Shown: positions 1-8,828, counted from the stretch's first letter. The stretch is 64,000 nucleotides of DNA from Peribacillus kribbensis DSM 17871 (GCF_000430765.1 NZ_KE387241.1:143617-207616); one strand, 5' to 3'. Notes: a model not told the origin generated them from the letters alone. Numbers and translations are program-made.

Positions 1-150
1 TTCATTAAACTCCTCTGCCAGCAAATCAGCTGTCAAATACAGGGTTAATTGTTTTTTGGCCATTTCCTGCGGGTGGCCGCTGTCAAGCTGATGTGAGGAA
101 ATCACCGTATACGCAAACTTCTCGGGGTCAATACTCATCTTCTTTTCCAT
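1..150 (-). CDS. Unknown protein, 5' part only (XylR-controlled)
   Basis: Fifty codons are visible, beginning MEKKMSIDPEKFAYTVISSH and running off the left edge. The ATG at 150 follows a strong AAGGAGGGAG ribosome binding site. The visible part is soluble and fairly acidic, with no signal peptide or membrane segment. I do not recognise the family. A near-perfect promoter with a XylR-type operator in its spacer lies just upstream (194-224), and the gene is divergent from xynB. Membership of the xylose/xylo-oligosaccharide regulon is therefore a good inference, but its biochemical role is not. Confidence 0.7.
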   Translation of the reverse strand, partial: MEKKMSIDPEKFAYTVISSHQLDSGHPQEMAKKQLTLYLTADLLAEEFNE

Positions 151-193
151 AGGAAATCTCCCTCCTTATCCATTTTTAATAATTATTGAAGTT

Positions 194-224
194 ATTATAC
201 TCTTTGTTTATCAAATATACAAAG
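194..224 (-). promoter_or_regulatory. Promoter with XylR operator for the left-edge gene
   Basis: On the minus strand, TTGTAT (222-217) and a perfect TATAAT (199-194) are 17 bp apart. The interrupted palindrome CTTTG(T/A)(T)TAT...ATACAAAG at 202-224 fills the spacer and the -35 box. It matches the other XylR-type operators in this window, so repressor binding should block RNA polymerase directly. Confidence 0.7.
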
Positions 225-260
225 TTTTTGCTAATTTGATAAAATTCCATCACTTCGATA

Positions 261-289
261 TTGAATTAAATATTTTTATATGCTAATTT
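261..289 (+). promoter_or_regulatory. xynB promoter
   Basis: TTGAAT (261-266) and TAATTT (284-289) are 17 bp apart, and the XylR operator begins 9 bp downstream. The implied leader to the xynB start is about 210 nt. Confidence 0.55.
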
Positions 290-298
290 ATTCAAAAA

Positions 299-321
299 TA
301 GTTTGTTTGATAAACAAAGTT
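299..321. promoter_or_regulatory. XylR operator (xylO) at xynB
   Basis: The interrupted palindrome AGTTTGTTT-GAT-AAACAAAGT is of the xylO type known from Bacillus xyl operons. It lies immediately after the xynB -10 box, the usual place for a repressor site. Confidence 0.75.
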
Positions 322-509
322 GAAGGAAGGAGATGCTTATCTAAGAAGAAGTTTTTTATAACAGGATGAAATCCCTTTTATGGGAAGATAGTATATTAAA
401 AGGAGTGGGCTCGAAACGCAATCTATTAATCCACAGAATTATGTTCAGCCAGCCATCACTGCCACACTAGAGAAGAAAACATTAAAAAAAGTTGCAGGAG
501 GAAATTAAT

Positions 510-2117
510 TTGAAGATACAGAACCCCGTATTAAAAGGCTTTAATCCTGATCCGAGTATCACGCGCGCAGGGGAAGACTATTATATCGCCACCTCAACCT
601 TTGAATGGTTTCCCGGAGTCCAGATTCACCATTCAAAGGATCTAGTAAACTGGCGCCTTGCAGCCCATCCGCTGAACCGCCTCTCTCTTCTTGATATGAG
701 GGGAAATCCTAATTCAGGCGGCATTTGGGCCCCTGACTTAAGCTGCCATGATGGGAAGTTCTGGCTTATTTATACAGATGTAAAAGTCACAGATGGCATC
801 TGGAAGGACTGCCGAAATTATTTAACCACTTGCGATACAATAGACGGGGAGTGGTCGGAGCCTATTCCATTAACAGGCTCAGGATTTGATGCCTCCCTGT
901 TCCATGATACAGACGGTAAAAAATATCTATTAAACATGTATTGGGACCACAGAACCTATAACCATAATTTCTACGGAATTGCCATGCAGGAATATTCCCA
1001 TGAACAACAAAAGCTGGTGGGCAAACCAAAAATTATTTATAAGGGAACAGATATAAAATATACGGAAGGCCCGCATCTTTATCATATCGGGGAGTATTAT
1101 TATCTATTCACTGCGGAAGGCGGAACTACATATCAGCATGCCGAAACCGTCGCCCGCTCCAGGAACATTGAAGGACCCTATGAAACACAGCCTGACTATC
1201 CATTGCTGACGTCCTGGCATGACCCTAGAAACGCCTTGCAGAAATGCGGCCACGCCTCTCTTCTGCATACGCATACAGATGAGTGGTTTCTGGCACACCT
1301 GACAGGCAGGCCGCTTCCTATCGGGGATCAGCCTATCCTTGATAATAGGGGCTACTGCCCGCTGGGTCGTGAAACAGCTATTCAAAGAATTGAATGGAAG
1401 GATGGCTGGCCGGTTGTAGTTGGCGGGAAGCAGGGAGCATTGACTGTGGATGGCCCAAATATGGAAGAAGTAAAATGGGAATCTTCGTATCCCGAGAAGG
1501 ATGATTTTGATGGCAAGGAACTAAACATCAACTTTCAGTCCCTGCGTATACCATTGACAGAGGATATAGCTTCTTTACAGGCACGCGATGGACATCTTAG
1601 ACTGTATGGGAAAGATTCTTTGATTTCCACGTTTACACAGGCATTTGTCGCCAGGAGGTGGCAGGCATTTTCCTTCGATGCCGCCACAAGCGTGGCTTTC
1701 CAGCCGGACACCTTCCAGCAGGCAGCTGGATTGACCTGTTATTACAATACCGAGAACTGGACCACGATTCAGGTTACATGGAACGAAGAGAAAGGCCGTG
1801 TAATTGACCTTCTCGCCTGTGATAATTTTGTCTTCTCGCAGCCGCTGAAACACGATTTGATTCCTGTTCCGGATGAGGTGGAGTATGTTCACTTCAAAGT
1901 TGAGGTCCGTGTTGATTCTTATCAATATTCTTACTCCTTCGATGGAAAAGAATGGATCAACATTCCTATCTTCTTTGAATCTAAAAAACTCTCTGATGAT
2001 TACATTCGCGGAGGAGGATTCTTTACTGGAGCCTTTGTCGGCATCAATTGCATCGATACCACAGGCCAGGACAAGCCTGCGGACTTTGATTATTTTATCT
2101 ACAAAGAATTAGAATAA
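510..2117 (+). CDS. xynB: Beta-xylosidase, glycoside hydrolase family 43 (XynB)
   Basis: 535 residues, the usual length for Bacillus XynB. It should release xylose from the non-reducing end of xylo-oligosaccharides in the cytoplasm. The N-terminal five-bladed propeller carries the family acids: Asp14 in NPDPS, the Asp in GFDASLFHD near 128, and the Glu in TEGPHL near 186. The C-terminal third is the beta-sandwich (DUF1349-like) ending around [13 protein letters not shown] chose the TTG at 510 because AGGAGG (496-501) stands 8 nt before it; an earlier in-frame TTG at 492 lies upstream of that site. There is no signal peptide. The gene is transcribed from a XylR-controlled promoter and is followed by a hairpin. 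Its product would feed XylA and XylB. Confidence 0.93.
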   Translation: MKIQNPVLKGFNPDPSITRAGEDYYIATSTFEWFPGVQIHHSKDLVNWRLAAHPLNRLSLLDMRGNPNSGGIWAPDLSCHDGKFWLIYTDVKVTDGIWKDCRNYLTTCDTIDGEWSEPIPLTGSGFDASLFHDTDGKKYLLNMYWDHRTYNHNFYGIAMQEYSHEQQKLVGKPKIIYKGTDIKYTEGPHLYHIGEYYYLFTAEGGTTYQHAETVARSRNIEGPYETQPDYPLLTSWHDPRNALQKCGHASLLHTHTDEWFLAHLTGRPLPIGDQPILDNRGYCPLGRETAIQRIEWKDGWPVVVGGKQGALTVDGPNMEEVKWESSYPEKDDFDGKELNINFQSLRIPLTEDIASLQARDGHLRLYGKDSLISTFTQAFVARRWQAFSFDAATSVAFQPDTFQQAAGLTCYYNTENWTTIQVTWNEEKGRVIDLLACDNFVFSQPLKHDLIPVPDEVEYVHFKVEVRVDSYQYSYSFDGKEWINIPIFFESKKLSDDYIRGGGFFTGAFVGINCIDTTGQDKPADFDYFIYKELE

Positions 2118-2120
2118 AAA

Positions 2121-2217
2121 AACAAGACTGTCCAATAAGTCCTAAAGCAGGTGGAGAAAAGAGAACTTTTCTGCACCTGCTTTTGTTTTTGTTCGGCTGA
2201 TTACTGGACAGCCCCTT
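2121..2217 (+). repeat. Terminator-like dispersed repeat, copy 1
   Basis: The core hairpin AAAGCAGGTG...CACCTGCTTT (2144-2185) followed by a T-rich tract should terminate xynB. The element is longer than a plain terminator. It starts with GACTGTCCAATAAGTC and ends with GATTACTGGACAGCCCC, which form imperfect terminal inverted repeats. A related copy lies at 35488-35580, sharing 18 consecutive bases of the left arm. Confidence 0.6.
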
Positions 2218-2240
2218 ATTTCATACCTGCGGATTGTGGT

Positions 2241-3416
2241 TTATTTCATCAAGCGTAAATGATCAGGCTCATTAAGGAAGTGCTCGATGACAAATGATGC
2301 TGCGCCCAGGACCGTAGCCTTCCTGCTTAATTGGGATAAATAAATTTGATGATTTTGATGAGCATACTGAGAGATCCTTGAAGAGATGGTATTTTGGATC
2401 GAATTAAGAACAATCGGATTGGATTCAATCAATCCACTCCGCAGCACTATTGCCTCAGGATTGAATGTATTAATAATGTTGGTCAGCCCGATTCCTAAGT
2501 AATAACCAAACCGGTCAAGCTCCTTGATAACTTCCATATTCTGGACCTGGATCAACTGGCTTATTTGTTTATATGTCACATGTTCCAGACCTTTTAACTT
2601 GGAGATATTCTCAAACAGAGTCTTTTCTGATGCATACAGCTCCCAGCATCCGGTATTCCCGCAGCCGCACTTTTTTCCGTTATATTCTATGGACATATGC
2701 CCCATTTCCCCTGAGAAACCCTGCGTTCCGCGGTATAATTCATTATTTACAATAATGCCTACACCAATCCCTATTCCGATGCTCAGGAAGATTCCATTGC
2801 TGCAATTCTTTATCGCACCAAAAAGTCGTTCCCCATAAGCTCCTGCATTCGCTTCGTTTTCAATAAGAACGGTACAATGAAACTGCTCCTCCAAAATGAT
2901 TTTTAAATCGATGTCCTTCCATTTTGAGTGAGGAGTAAAAACGATGGTTTGATCATTATTAACAAAGCCATGGATGCCCACTCCTATACCAATAATGCCG
3001 TAGGGTGACTCAGGCGCACCCTGGGCGGCCTCCACTATCCTTTCAATTAAAATAGGCTTAATAGCTTCATAGGAAGAATCAATAATTTCATAAGAGTTTT
3101 GAAAAAGGATATTTCCCTCTAAATCTGTTAAAACGGTCAGGATATAGTTAATGCCCAAATCGACTCCAATCACATATCCTGCTGTTTTATTAAAAACAAG
3201 CATCACGGGCTTTCTTCCGCCGCTTGACTCACCGGTCCCAATTTCATAGATCAGCTTCTTTTCCATCAAAGAGACTGTTTGTGAAGAAATAGTAGCCTTA
3301 TTCAGGGAAGTCATTTTTGCCAAATCCGCCCTCGAAATTGGATAATGCTGAATAAGCTGATCCAATATAATCTTTTGATTATGGATTTTTACAAATGATT
3401 GATCTGCTGTGTTCAA
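2241..3416 (-). CDS. xylR: Xylose operon repressor XylR (ROK family)
   Basis: 391 residues. The N-terminal winged helix-turn-helix (about 15-75, HYPISRADLAKMTSLNKATI) binds xylO operators; the rest is a ROK sugar-kinase-like domain that binds xylose. The ROK zinc motif is visible as KKCGCGNTGCWE near 248-259, and the glycine-rich segment GIFLSIGIGIGVGI precedes it. The TTG start at 3416 is preceded by AAGGGG. The gene is divergent from xylA with perfect palindrome 3438-3454 between them, so autoregulation is likely. Without xylose it should repress xylA-xylB, xynB and the left-edge gene. Confidence 0.95.
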   Translation of the reverse strand: MNTADQSFVKIHNQKIILDQLIQHYPISRADLAKMTSLNKATISSQTVSLMEKKLIYEIGTGESSGGRKPVMLVFNKTAGYVIGVDLGINYILTVLTDLEGNILFQNSYEIIDSSYEAIKPILIERIVEAAQGAPESPYGIIGIGVGIHGFVNNDQTIVFTPHSKWKDIDLKIILEEQFHCTVLIENEANAGAYGERLFGAIKNCSNGIFLSIGIGIGVGIIVNNELYRGTQGFSGEMGHMSIEYNGKKCGCGNTGCWELYASEKTLFENISKLKGLEHVTYKQISQLIQVQNMEVIKELDRFGYYLGIGLTNIINTFNPEAIVLRSGLIESNPIVLNSIQNTISSRISQYAHQNHQIYLSQLSRKATVLGAASFVIEHFLNEPDHLRLMK

Positions 3417-3437
3417 ATTATAATCCCCTTAAGTTTG

Positions 3438-3454
3438 TTTGTTTAATAAACAAA
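3438..3454. promoter_or_regulatory. XylR operator near the xylR start
   Basis: TTTGTTT-AAT-AAACAAA is a perfect 7-3-7 palindrome 21 bp upstream of the xylR start codon and upstream of the xylA promoter. It could serve xylR autoregulation and cooperate with the site at 3541. Confidence 0.65.
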
Positions 3455-3501
3455 TAAATTAATAATACACCAAGTATAGTATTTTTTTTCTGAAAAATAT
3501 A

Positions 3502-3530
3502 TTGTTTTTCAGAATAAATCATGCTAGTAT
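3502..3530 (+). promoter_or_regulatory. xylA promoter
   Basis: TTGTTT (3502-3507) and TAGTAT (3525-3530) are exactly 17 bp apart, and an operator-like sequence begins 10 bp downstream. Confidence 0.65.
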
Positions 3531-3540
3531 GTAATTGCAC

Positions 3541-3565
3541 TTAGTTTATTGAAGAAACAAAGTAA
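3541..3565. promoter_or_regulatory. XylR operator downstream of the xylA promoter
   Basis: TTAGTTTATT-GAAG-AAACAAAGTAA is an imperfect palindrome of the same type as the other sites. It covers the expected transcription start of xylA, as in other Bacillus xyl operons. Confidence 0.6.
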
Positions 3566-3704
3566 CTTCATCTTTAATTAATAGCTGTTTTCTTTAGAAG
3601 ACATTCTACGGATTTAAAAAGAGCTCAGGAAGCGGACATCCCGAAATGGAAACAAGCCTTCTGTTCTGCATGCCGCATGAAAACAGCCTTTTTTTTCGAA
3701 TCTC

Positions 3705-3718
3705 TGTATCCGTTTACA
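3705..3718. promoter_or_regulatory. Probable catabolite-responsive element (CcpA site)
   Basis: TGTATCCGTTTACA matches the cre consensus TGWNANCGNTNWCA with one mismatch (T at position 5). It lies in the untranslated leader between the XylR operator and the xylA start, where bound CcpA could act as a roadblock when glucose is present. Assigned from the consensus only. Confidence 0.5.
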
Positions 3719-3745
3719 ATTTGCTTTTACTCAGGAGGAATCGAT

Positions 3746-5068
3746 ATGACTTATTTTCCTAACATCGACAAAATTAATTATGTTGGCAGACAATTAAAAA
3801 GCAGCCTTGCATTCAATTACTACAATCCAGAAGAAGTTGTTGCAGGCAAAACCATGAAGGAGCATTTACGATTTGCTGTAGCATACTGGCATACATTCGC
3901 AGAAGATGGAAGCGATCCATTCGGCGTAGGAACTAAAACCCGCTCTTGGAACCGCCTTCAGGGACTTGATGCAGCAAAAGCACGTGTAGAAGCAGCATTT
4001 GAATTCTTTGAGAAGCTCGGAAATCCATTCTTCTGCTTCCATGATATCGATATTGCACCTGAAGGAGATACACTTCGCGAATCCAATCAAAATCTGGATG
4101 TTATTGTAGCCATGATCAAGGATTACATGAAAACAAGCAATGTAAAACTTCTTTGGAACACAGCCAACATGTTCACAAATCCGCGCTTTGTGCATGGTGC
4201 AGCAAGCTCAAGCAATGCAGATGTTTTCGCCTATGCAGCTGGACAGGTAAAGAAAGGACTTGAAGTTGGTAAAGAGCTTGGAGCAGAAAACTATGTTTTC
4301 TGGGGCGGACGTGAAGGCTATGAAACTCTATTGAATACAGATATGAAGCTGGAGCAGGATAACATCGCACGCTTCTTCCATATGGCAGTGGATTATGCAA
4401 AAGAAATCGGCTTTGATGCGCAATTCCTGATCGAGCCAAAACCGAAGGAACCAACAAAGCACCAATATGACTTTGATGCCGCTACTACTATCGCATTCTT
4501 AAAATCTTATGATCTGGACAAACACTTTAAATTAAACCTTGAAGCTAACCATGCTACATTGGCAGGACATACATTCGAGCATGAGATCCGCGTAGCAAGA
4601 ACTCATGGACTTCTTGGATCATTAGATGCCAACCAGGGTGATATGCTTCTTGGCTGGGATACAGATGAATTCCCTACCGATCTTTATGCTGCTACTCTCA
4701 CAATGTATGAAGTCCTTAAGAACGGCGGATTGGGCCGGGGCGGTCTGAACTTTGACTCCAAGACCCGCAGATCTTCATTTGACACAGATGATCTATTCTA
4801 TGCACATATTGCAGGCATGGACAGCTATGCACTTGGTTTGAAGGTTGCAAGCCGATTGATCGAAGACCGTGTATTCGATGAGTTTATCGAAAACCGCTAC
4901 AGCAGCTTCAATGAAGGGATCGGCGCTGACATTGTGGCCGGAAAAACGGACTTCAAATCATTAGAAAACTACATTATCGATAAAAAAGACATTACAAACC
5001 AATCAGGAAGATTAGAAATGTTAAAAAATACGCTGAACCACTATCTTCTTGAAGAAGCAGCAAAATAA
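3746..5068 (+). CDS. xylA: Xylose isomerase
   Basis: 440 residues, normal for class II xylose isomerase. It converts D-xylose to D-xylulose in the cytoplasm using two divalent metals. Signatures are [15 protein letters not shown] (active-site His99 and Asp102), [48 protein letters not shown] and LDANQGD. The ATG at 3746 follows TCAGGAGGAA at ideal spacing. The reading frame stays open upstream, but no ribosome binding site supports an earlier start. It is the first gene of xylA-xylB, under XylR and probably CcpA control. Confidence 0.97.
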   Translation: MTYFPNIDKINYVGRQLKSSLAFNYYNPEEVVAGKTMKEHLRFAVAYWHTFAEDGSDPFGVGTKTRSWNRLQGLDAAKARVEAAFEFFEKLGNPFFCFHDIDIAPEGDTLRESNQNLDVIVAMIKDYMKTSNVKLLWNTANMFTNPRFVHGAASSSNADVFAYAAGQVKKGLEVGKELGAENYVFWGGREGYETLLNTDMKLEQDNIARFFHMAVDYAKEIGFDAQFLIEPKPKEPTKHQYDFDAATTIAFLKSYDLDKHFKLNLEANHATLAGHTFEHEIRVARTHGLLGSLDANQGDMLLGWDTDEFPTDLYAATLTMYEVLKNGGLGRGGLNFDSKTRRSSFDTDDLFYAHIAGMDSYALGLKVASRLIEDRVFDEFIENRYSSFNEGIGADIVAGKTDFKSLENYIIDKKDITNQSGRLEMLKNTLNHYLLEEAAK

Positions 5069-5079
5069 AAGGTAAACAT

Positions 5080-5130
5080 AAAGGGATACGTCTGGGTCAC
5101 TTCCCCGTGGCCCGCTATCCCTTTTTATTT
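5080..5130 (+). terminator. Intercistronic hairpin between xylA and xylB
   Basis: AAGGGATA...TATCCCTT encloses a second stem (GGGTCAC/GTGGCCC), followed by TTTTTATTTTAT. It has the form of an intrinsic terminator and should lower xylB transcription relative to xylA, or stabilise the xylA mRNA 3' end. Confidence 0.75.
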
Positions 5131-5150
5131 TATCAAAAGGAGCAAAAGAG

Positions 5151-6653
5151 ATGAAATACGCCATTGGGATTGATTTAGGAACAAGCTCGGTAAAAATTCT
5201 TCTAGTAGACCAGGACGGAAATGTCCATAGCTCTGTCTCAAGGGATTATCCCCTTATCCAGGAAAAGCCAGGATATAGTGAGCAGAATCCTGAAGAATGG
5301 GTGGAAAAAAGCATACAGTCACTAAAGCAGCTTGTGGATGAATCCGGTGTGAAAGCGGAAGATATCGAAGGGCTCAGCTTTTCCGGGCAGATGCATGGCC
5401 TGGTCCTGCTGGACAGCGAGCACCAGATTATTCGTAATGCCATCCTTTGGAATGACACTAGAACGACACCTCAATGCAGAGAGATTGAAGAAAAGCTCGG
5501 AGAAAGACTTCTTGAGATTACAAAAAACCCTGCGCTGGAAGGTTTCACCCTTCCAAAGATTCTTTGGGTGCAGGAAAATGAACCTGAAAACCTCGAAAAA
5601 ACTAGTGTATTTTTATTGCCTAAAGACTATCTCCGGTTCCGTCTGACCGGCGAAATTCACGCAGAATACTCTGATGCAGCAGGCACCCTCCTCCTAGATA
5701 TCGAAAATAAATCCTGGAGCGGAGATATGCTGCAGGCATTTGGTCTAAACTCTGATATCTGCCCTCCTCTCGTGGAGTCAGGCGATTTTATAGGAACAAT
5801 CCTTCCGGAGATTGCTGAAGCAACAGGACTTACAACTTCCGTAAAGGTTTTTGCCGGCGGGGCTGACAACGCCTGCGGAGCAATAGGAGCTGGGATCTTA
5901 TCTGAAGGGCAGGCACTATGCAGTATTGGTACATCCGGAGTATTCTTGTCCTATGAAAATGACAGCAGCCGTGATTATGGCGGCAGGGTCCATTTATTCA
6001 ACCATTCGCAGAAGGATTCCTATTACAGCATGGGTGTCACCCTTTCTGCCGGACACAGCTTCTCATGGTTTAAAAATACCTTTGCTGAAAACGAAAGTTT
6101 CGACCAGCTGGTAAAGGACGCATCTGAATCACCTGCAGGAGCCAATGGCCTTCTCTTCACCCCTTTTCTGGTCGGTGAACGTACTCCCTATGCGGATGCA
6201 AAAATCAGAGGAACCTTTACCGGAATTGACAGCTCCCACCAGAAACGCGATTTCACACGTTCTGTCCTTGAGGGAATCGTCTTTTCCATCAATGAAACCG
6301 TTGAAATTTTCCGTGACAGTGGAAAGAAAGTGGATACGGTCATTTCTATCGGCGGAGGGGCAAAAAGTGACCTTTGGCTTCAGTTACAAGCTGATATTTT
6401 CAATGCAAAAGTCATCAAGCTTAAGAGCGAACAAGGTCCCGGAATGGGTGCAGCGATGCTGGCGGCAGCCGCTTTAAACTGGTACCCATCCCTGAAAGAA
6501 TGCGCAGATGCCTTCCTTTCTGAGGCCGCATCCTATGAGCCTGTTCCAGAAAATGTACAGCGCTATCAGGAATTGTTCAAGCTTTATAAAGAAATTTATC
6601 CTCAGACTGCCGTTATCAACCATGGGTTATTTGAGTTCAAGCAAAATCAGTAA
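5151..6653 (+). CDS. xylB: Xylulokinase
   Basis: 500 residues, full length. It is an FGGY-family kinase that phosphorylates D-xylulose to xylulose 5-phosphate for the pentose phosphate pathway. Motifs are the N-terminal phosphate loop GIDLGTSSVK, FSGQMHGLV (substrate side), GGADNACGAIG and the C-terminal adenosine loop SIGGGAKSDLW. AGGAG with 8-nt spacing precedes the ATG. It completes the catabolic set with XynB and XylA. Confidence 0.96.
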   Translation: MKYAIGIDLGTSSVKILLVDQDGNVHSSVSRDYPLIQEKPGYSEQNPEEWVEKSIQSLKQLVDESGVKAEDIEGLSFSGQMHGLVLLDSEHQIIRNAILWNDTRTTPQCREIEEKLGERLLEITKNPALEGFTLPKILWVQENEPENLEKTSVFLLPKDYLRFRLTGEIHAEYSDAAGTLLLDIENKSWSGDMLQAFGLNSDICPPLVESGDFIGTILPEIAEATGLTTSVKVFAGGADNACGAIGAGILSEGQALCSIGTSGVFLSYENDSSRDYGGRVHLFNHSQKDSYYSMGVTLSAGHSFSWFKNTFAENESFDQLVKDASESPAGANGLLFTPFLVGERTPYADAKIRGTFTGIDSSHQKRDFTRSVLEGIVFSINETVEIFRDSGKKVDTVISIGGGAKSDLWLQLQADIFNAKVIKLKSEQGPGMGAAMLAAAALNWYPSLKECADAFLSEAASYEPVPENVQRYQELFKLYKEIYPQTAVINHGLFEFKQNQ

Positions 6654-6659
6654 AATATA

Positions 6660-6703
6660 GAAGAGGCCGGCCTCCCAAGCTTTCGTTGGGCCGGCTTCTT
6701 TTT
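6660..6703 (+). terminator. Terminator of the xylA-xylB operon
   Basis: GAAGAGGCCGGC...GCCGGCTTCTTTTT is a GC-rich stem with a T-tract, 7 nt after the xylB stop codon. Confidence 0.85.
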
Positions 6704-6760
6704 ATTGCAGAACCGCAAAGAAATCCCAGAAATAGGAGTGGAGCACCTTAATTGAGCAGT

Positions 6761-6786
6761 AAAAAAAGCCCGGCATAAGCCAGGCA
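6761..6786 (-). terminator. Terminator of the YflT-like gene
   Basis: On the minus strand, GCCTGGC-TTAT-GCCGGGC is followed by TTTTTTT, just beyond the stop codon of the gene at 6802. Confidence 0.8.
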
Positions 6787-6801
6787 CTAGAAAAATCATT
6801 T

Positions 6802-7152
6802 TCAGCTTTTCTTTTTTTCCACCAATACAATTATTTTTCCTGCCTCCACATCCTCCACATAACGATTGGCTTCTCCCTTGGAAGCACCGTTATTCATCAA
6901 ATGTTCATCAAGCTGGTCCTCTATATCCATAAAATATCTCATCGCCTTATCCAGGAAAGAATCCTTTTCATCACTATGCGCTGCGACTACATTCATTTGC
7001 GGCGTATCATCTGCATTCAAAAAATTAATATCCTCTTCATTCTTGGCGATAACGGTAAACACATTCTCCTGAAATCCGCGCTCTTTCAGCTTATTGATCG
7101 CATCAGACGCTTCCTTGGCACTATCATAAACACCATATACACTTTGCTCCAT
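6802..7152 (-). CDS. General stress protein 17M-like (YflT family)
   Basis: 116 residues. The N-terminal pattern (VYGVYDSAKEASDAINKLKERGF...VFTVIAKN) is that of the heat-shock-induced YflT family, whose Bacillus members belong to the sigma-B general stress regulon. The biochemical role of the family is unknown. The C-terminal half is acidic and helical and ends in KKKS. A strong AGGAGG precedes the ATG. A possible sigma-B promoter lies upstream (7184-7209), and the gene stands alone between terminators. Confidence 0.85.
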   Translation of the reverse strand: MEQSVYGVYDSAKEASDAINKLKERGFQENVFTVIAKNEEDINFLNADDTPQMNVVAAHSDEKDSFLDKAMRYFMDIEDQLDEHLMNNGASKGEANRYVEDVEAGKIIVLVEKKKS

Positions 7153-7183
7153 GACGGTTCCTCCTAAAAGTTTTTTTTAATCT

Positions 7184-7209
7184 TTATCCTCAGGAGGATT
7201 TCAGTAAAC
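7184..7209 (-). promoter_or_regulatory. Possible sigma-B promoter
   Basis: On the minus strand, GTTTAC, 14 bp, GGATAA resembles the sigma-B consensus GTTTAA-N13-15-GGGWAT with one or two mismatches per box. It lies 32 bp upstream of the YflT-like ATG. The reason for calling it is the family's usual regulation, so it is tentative. Confidence 0.35.
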
Positions 7210-7220
7210 CATAGGAAGCT

Positions 7221-8285
7221 TTATCTTTTAAACCAGTCTGCGTTTTCATCCATATGAACAAAGGGAATGTCTGTATCCACTTCACCCGGAATTCTCTCTG
7301 CTTCAATATCCTTTCCAGCAAGCCAGGCTGCAAAATCAAACTCTGCAGGCTCCCTGTCTCCCCCAAGAGCGATCCATGCTTTCATTTCTCTTGGAAAATA
7401 CGCGGAAGTATGGATCGTTCCTGCCCAGCTGCTGTAAAGCTTAGAAAATACCCCTCCGTTGGAGTCATTCAGGAGGCGGAAGGCTTCGCGGCCGCTTTCC
7501 AGGCTGTCGTACTGATCCTGCATCACCTGGAGCCTTCTATTGGAATCTGTAAGGTGGTTCCGGTTTTCGTGCTTCATCATTTCGAAATGGTTCGTACACG
7601 CATTGGCACTGCGTACTTCCACACCCCGCGGCGAGGTTTCAACAATAAGCGTCTTTCCGCTTCCATCAAAGACAATATAGCTGAAGGAATGGCGATGCGG
7701 AATTTCCTTCAGCATCGCAGCTGCCTCATCTACATTTGCACTGGATTCCAGAATCAGCCTGCCGATCATGCAGCAGATGAAGCCATCACCGGGGTTTTTG
7801 CGGTGCATGAAATTATAGCCGATGGCAAGTCCCTTTTCATTCATTCCATCCATCCGCCCTGTCACGCGCTGGCTCGGCCCGATCATGGCATAGCCCCCGT
7901 CTGAAGGCTGAAAGAACGTATACCGGCCTTCATAGGTTTTAGGATGATAATCATAATTCCGTATCAGATAGTCTTCACCTGTTAAAATGGAGCAGCCTGA
8001 CTTCACATAATCCAGCCGGTATCCCCCAAACTCCTGGAGAACCTTTTCCATCGGCCACTCAAGGGCATCCCGAAGTCCAAGGAGCTCATCCCAGACTCTC
8101 GGTGCAAAAGGCAGGATTGCCTCCTTTGCTTCCTCCTCCTGTACCATAAACCTGGGCTTCCTTACCTTCCACTGGTTTTCCCGATTTTTAAGAGTCAACG
8201 AATCCTTTATCTTCCCTCCCTGAAAGTATCCGAAATCATAGTGGGTTCCCCTGAATTGGATGATATCGCTGTAAATTTTCTTCAT
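7221..8285 (-). CDS. C45-family acyltransferase / linear amide C-N hydrolase
   Basis: 354 residues. It is an Ntn-hydrolase of the acyl-CoA:6-aminopenicillanate acyltransferase (AAT, peptidase C45) type. The would-be nucleophile is Cys98 in SGCSILTGEDYLIRNYDYHP, with Arg109 and Asp112 downstream as in the family; autocleavage before Cys98 is expected. MNEKGLAIGYNF and SYIVFDGSGKTLIVE are further family blocks. Substrates are not predictable; characterised relatives cleave acyl amides such as penicillins or bile-salt-like compounds. I chose the ATG at 8285 (GAGGGG upstream). The open frame extends 19 codons further, but without a better site. It is a single gene, divergent from the VOC gene. 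Confidence 0.8.
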   Translation of the reverse strand: MKKIYSDIIQFRGTHYDFGYFQGGKIKDSLTLKNRENQWKVRKPRFMVQEEEAKEAILPFAPRVWDELLGLRDALEWPMEKVLQEFGGYRLDYVKSGCSILTGEDYLIRNYDYHPKTYEGRYTFFQPSDGGYAMIGPSQRVTGRMDGMNEKGLAIGYNFMHRKNPGDGFICCMIGRLILESSANVDEAAAMLKEIPHRHSFSYIVFDGSGKTLIVETSPRGVEVRSANACTNHFEMMKHENRNHLTDSNRRLQVMQDQYDSLESGREAFRLLNDSNGGVFSKLYSSWAGTIHTSAYFPREMKAWIALGGDREPAEFDFAAWLAGKDIEAERIPGEVDTDIPFVHMDENADWFKR

Positions 8286-8449
8286 GATGCAGCCCCTCTT
8301 TTCTATGTACCTTACATCTAGTCTCATTCCATTTTGGATCATGATAGAAGGGGAATCAAATGATAATGGTTATTTTGCAGAATTTTAAAACACGGACAAA
8401 TTTTATTGTATAATTTTACTAGTATATGATGAACAAAGGAGGAGATTAT

Positions 8450-8827
8450 ATGGAGAATAAAATTCAAAAGATTGTGCAGATCGGGGTGCCTGTTAAGGAT
8501 GTGGAAAGGGCGGCTTCGTTTTACAGCGAAAAGCTCGGTTTAAATCTGCTGTTTAAAACAGATACCATGGCGTTTCTTGAAACAGATGGAATCAGGATTC
8601 TTTTAACCCTTCCAGAAAATGATTCTTTTACCCATCCCAGCTCCGTCCTCTATTTCCAGGTGGAGGATATAGAGGCAGCCTTCGAAGCTAATAAGAAACA
8701 AGGGATCACATTTATAGACGAACCTCATATAATAGCCAGAATGGGTGACACAGAAACTTGGATGGCCTTCTTTTACGATTCAGAAGAGAATACCCATGCC
8801 TTGATGTGCGAAAAGACAGCTGAGTAA
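8450..8827 (+). CDS. VOC-family protein (glyoxalase/dioxygenase superfamily)
   Basis: 125 residues forming one vicinal-oxygen-chelate module with two beta-alpha-beta-beta-beta halves. QIGVPVKDVERAASFYSEKLGLNLLF opens the first half, and YFQVEDIEAAFEANKKQGITF opens the second. The ATG at 8450 follows AAAGGAGGAG at good spacing; an ATG at 8426 lacks a site. The substrate is unknown. It could be a glyoxalase-like or antibiotic-binding protein, and the alignment does not decide. Confidence 0.85.
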   Translation: MENKIQKIVQIGVPVKDVERAASFYSEKLGLNLLFKTDTMAFLETDGIRILLTLPENDSFTHPSSVLYFQVEDIEAAFEANKKQGITFIDEPHIIARMGDTETWMAFFYDSEENTHALMCEKTAE

Positions 8828-8828
8828 A

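Noticed and set aside
405-420. TCGAAACGCAATCT in the xynB leader as a CcpA site
   Set aside because: Two core mismatches; not convincing.
3907-3920. cre-like TGGAAGCGATCCAT inside xylA
   Set aside because: The 3' half is out of register with the consensus; the site at 3705 is a much better match.
7254-7904. Long plus-strand frame opposite the C45 hydrolase gene
   Set aside because: Antisense shadow; the minus-strand protein has clear family motifs.
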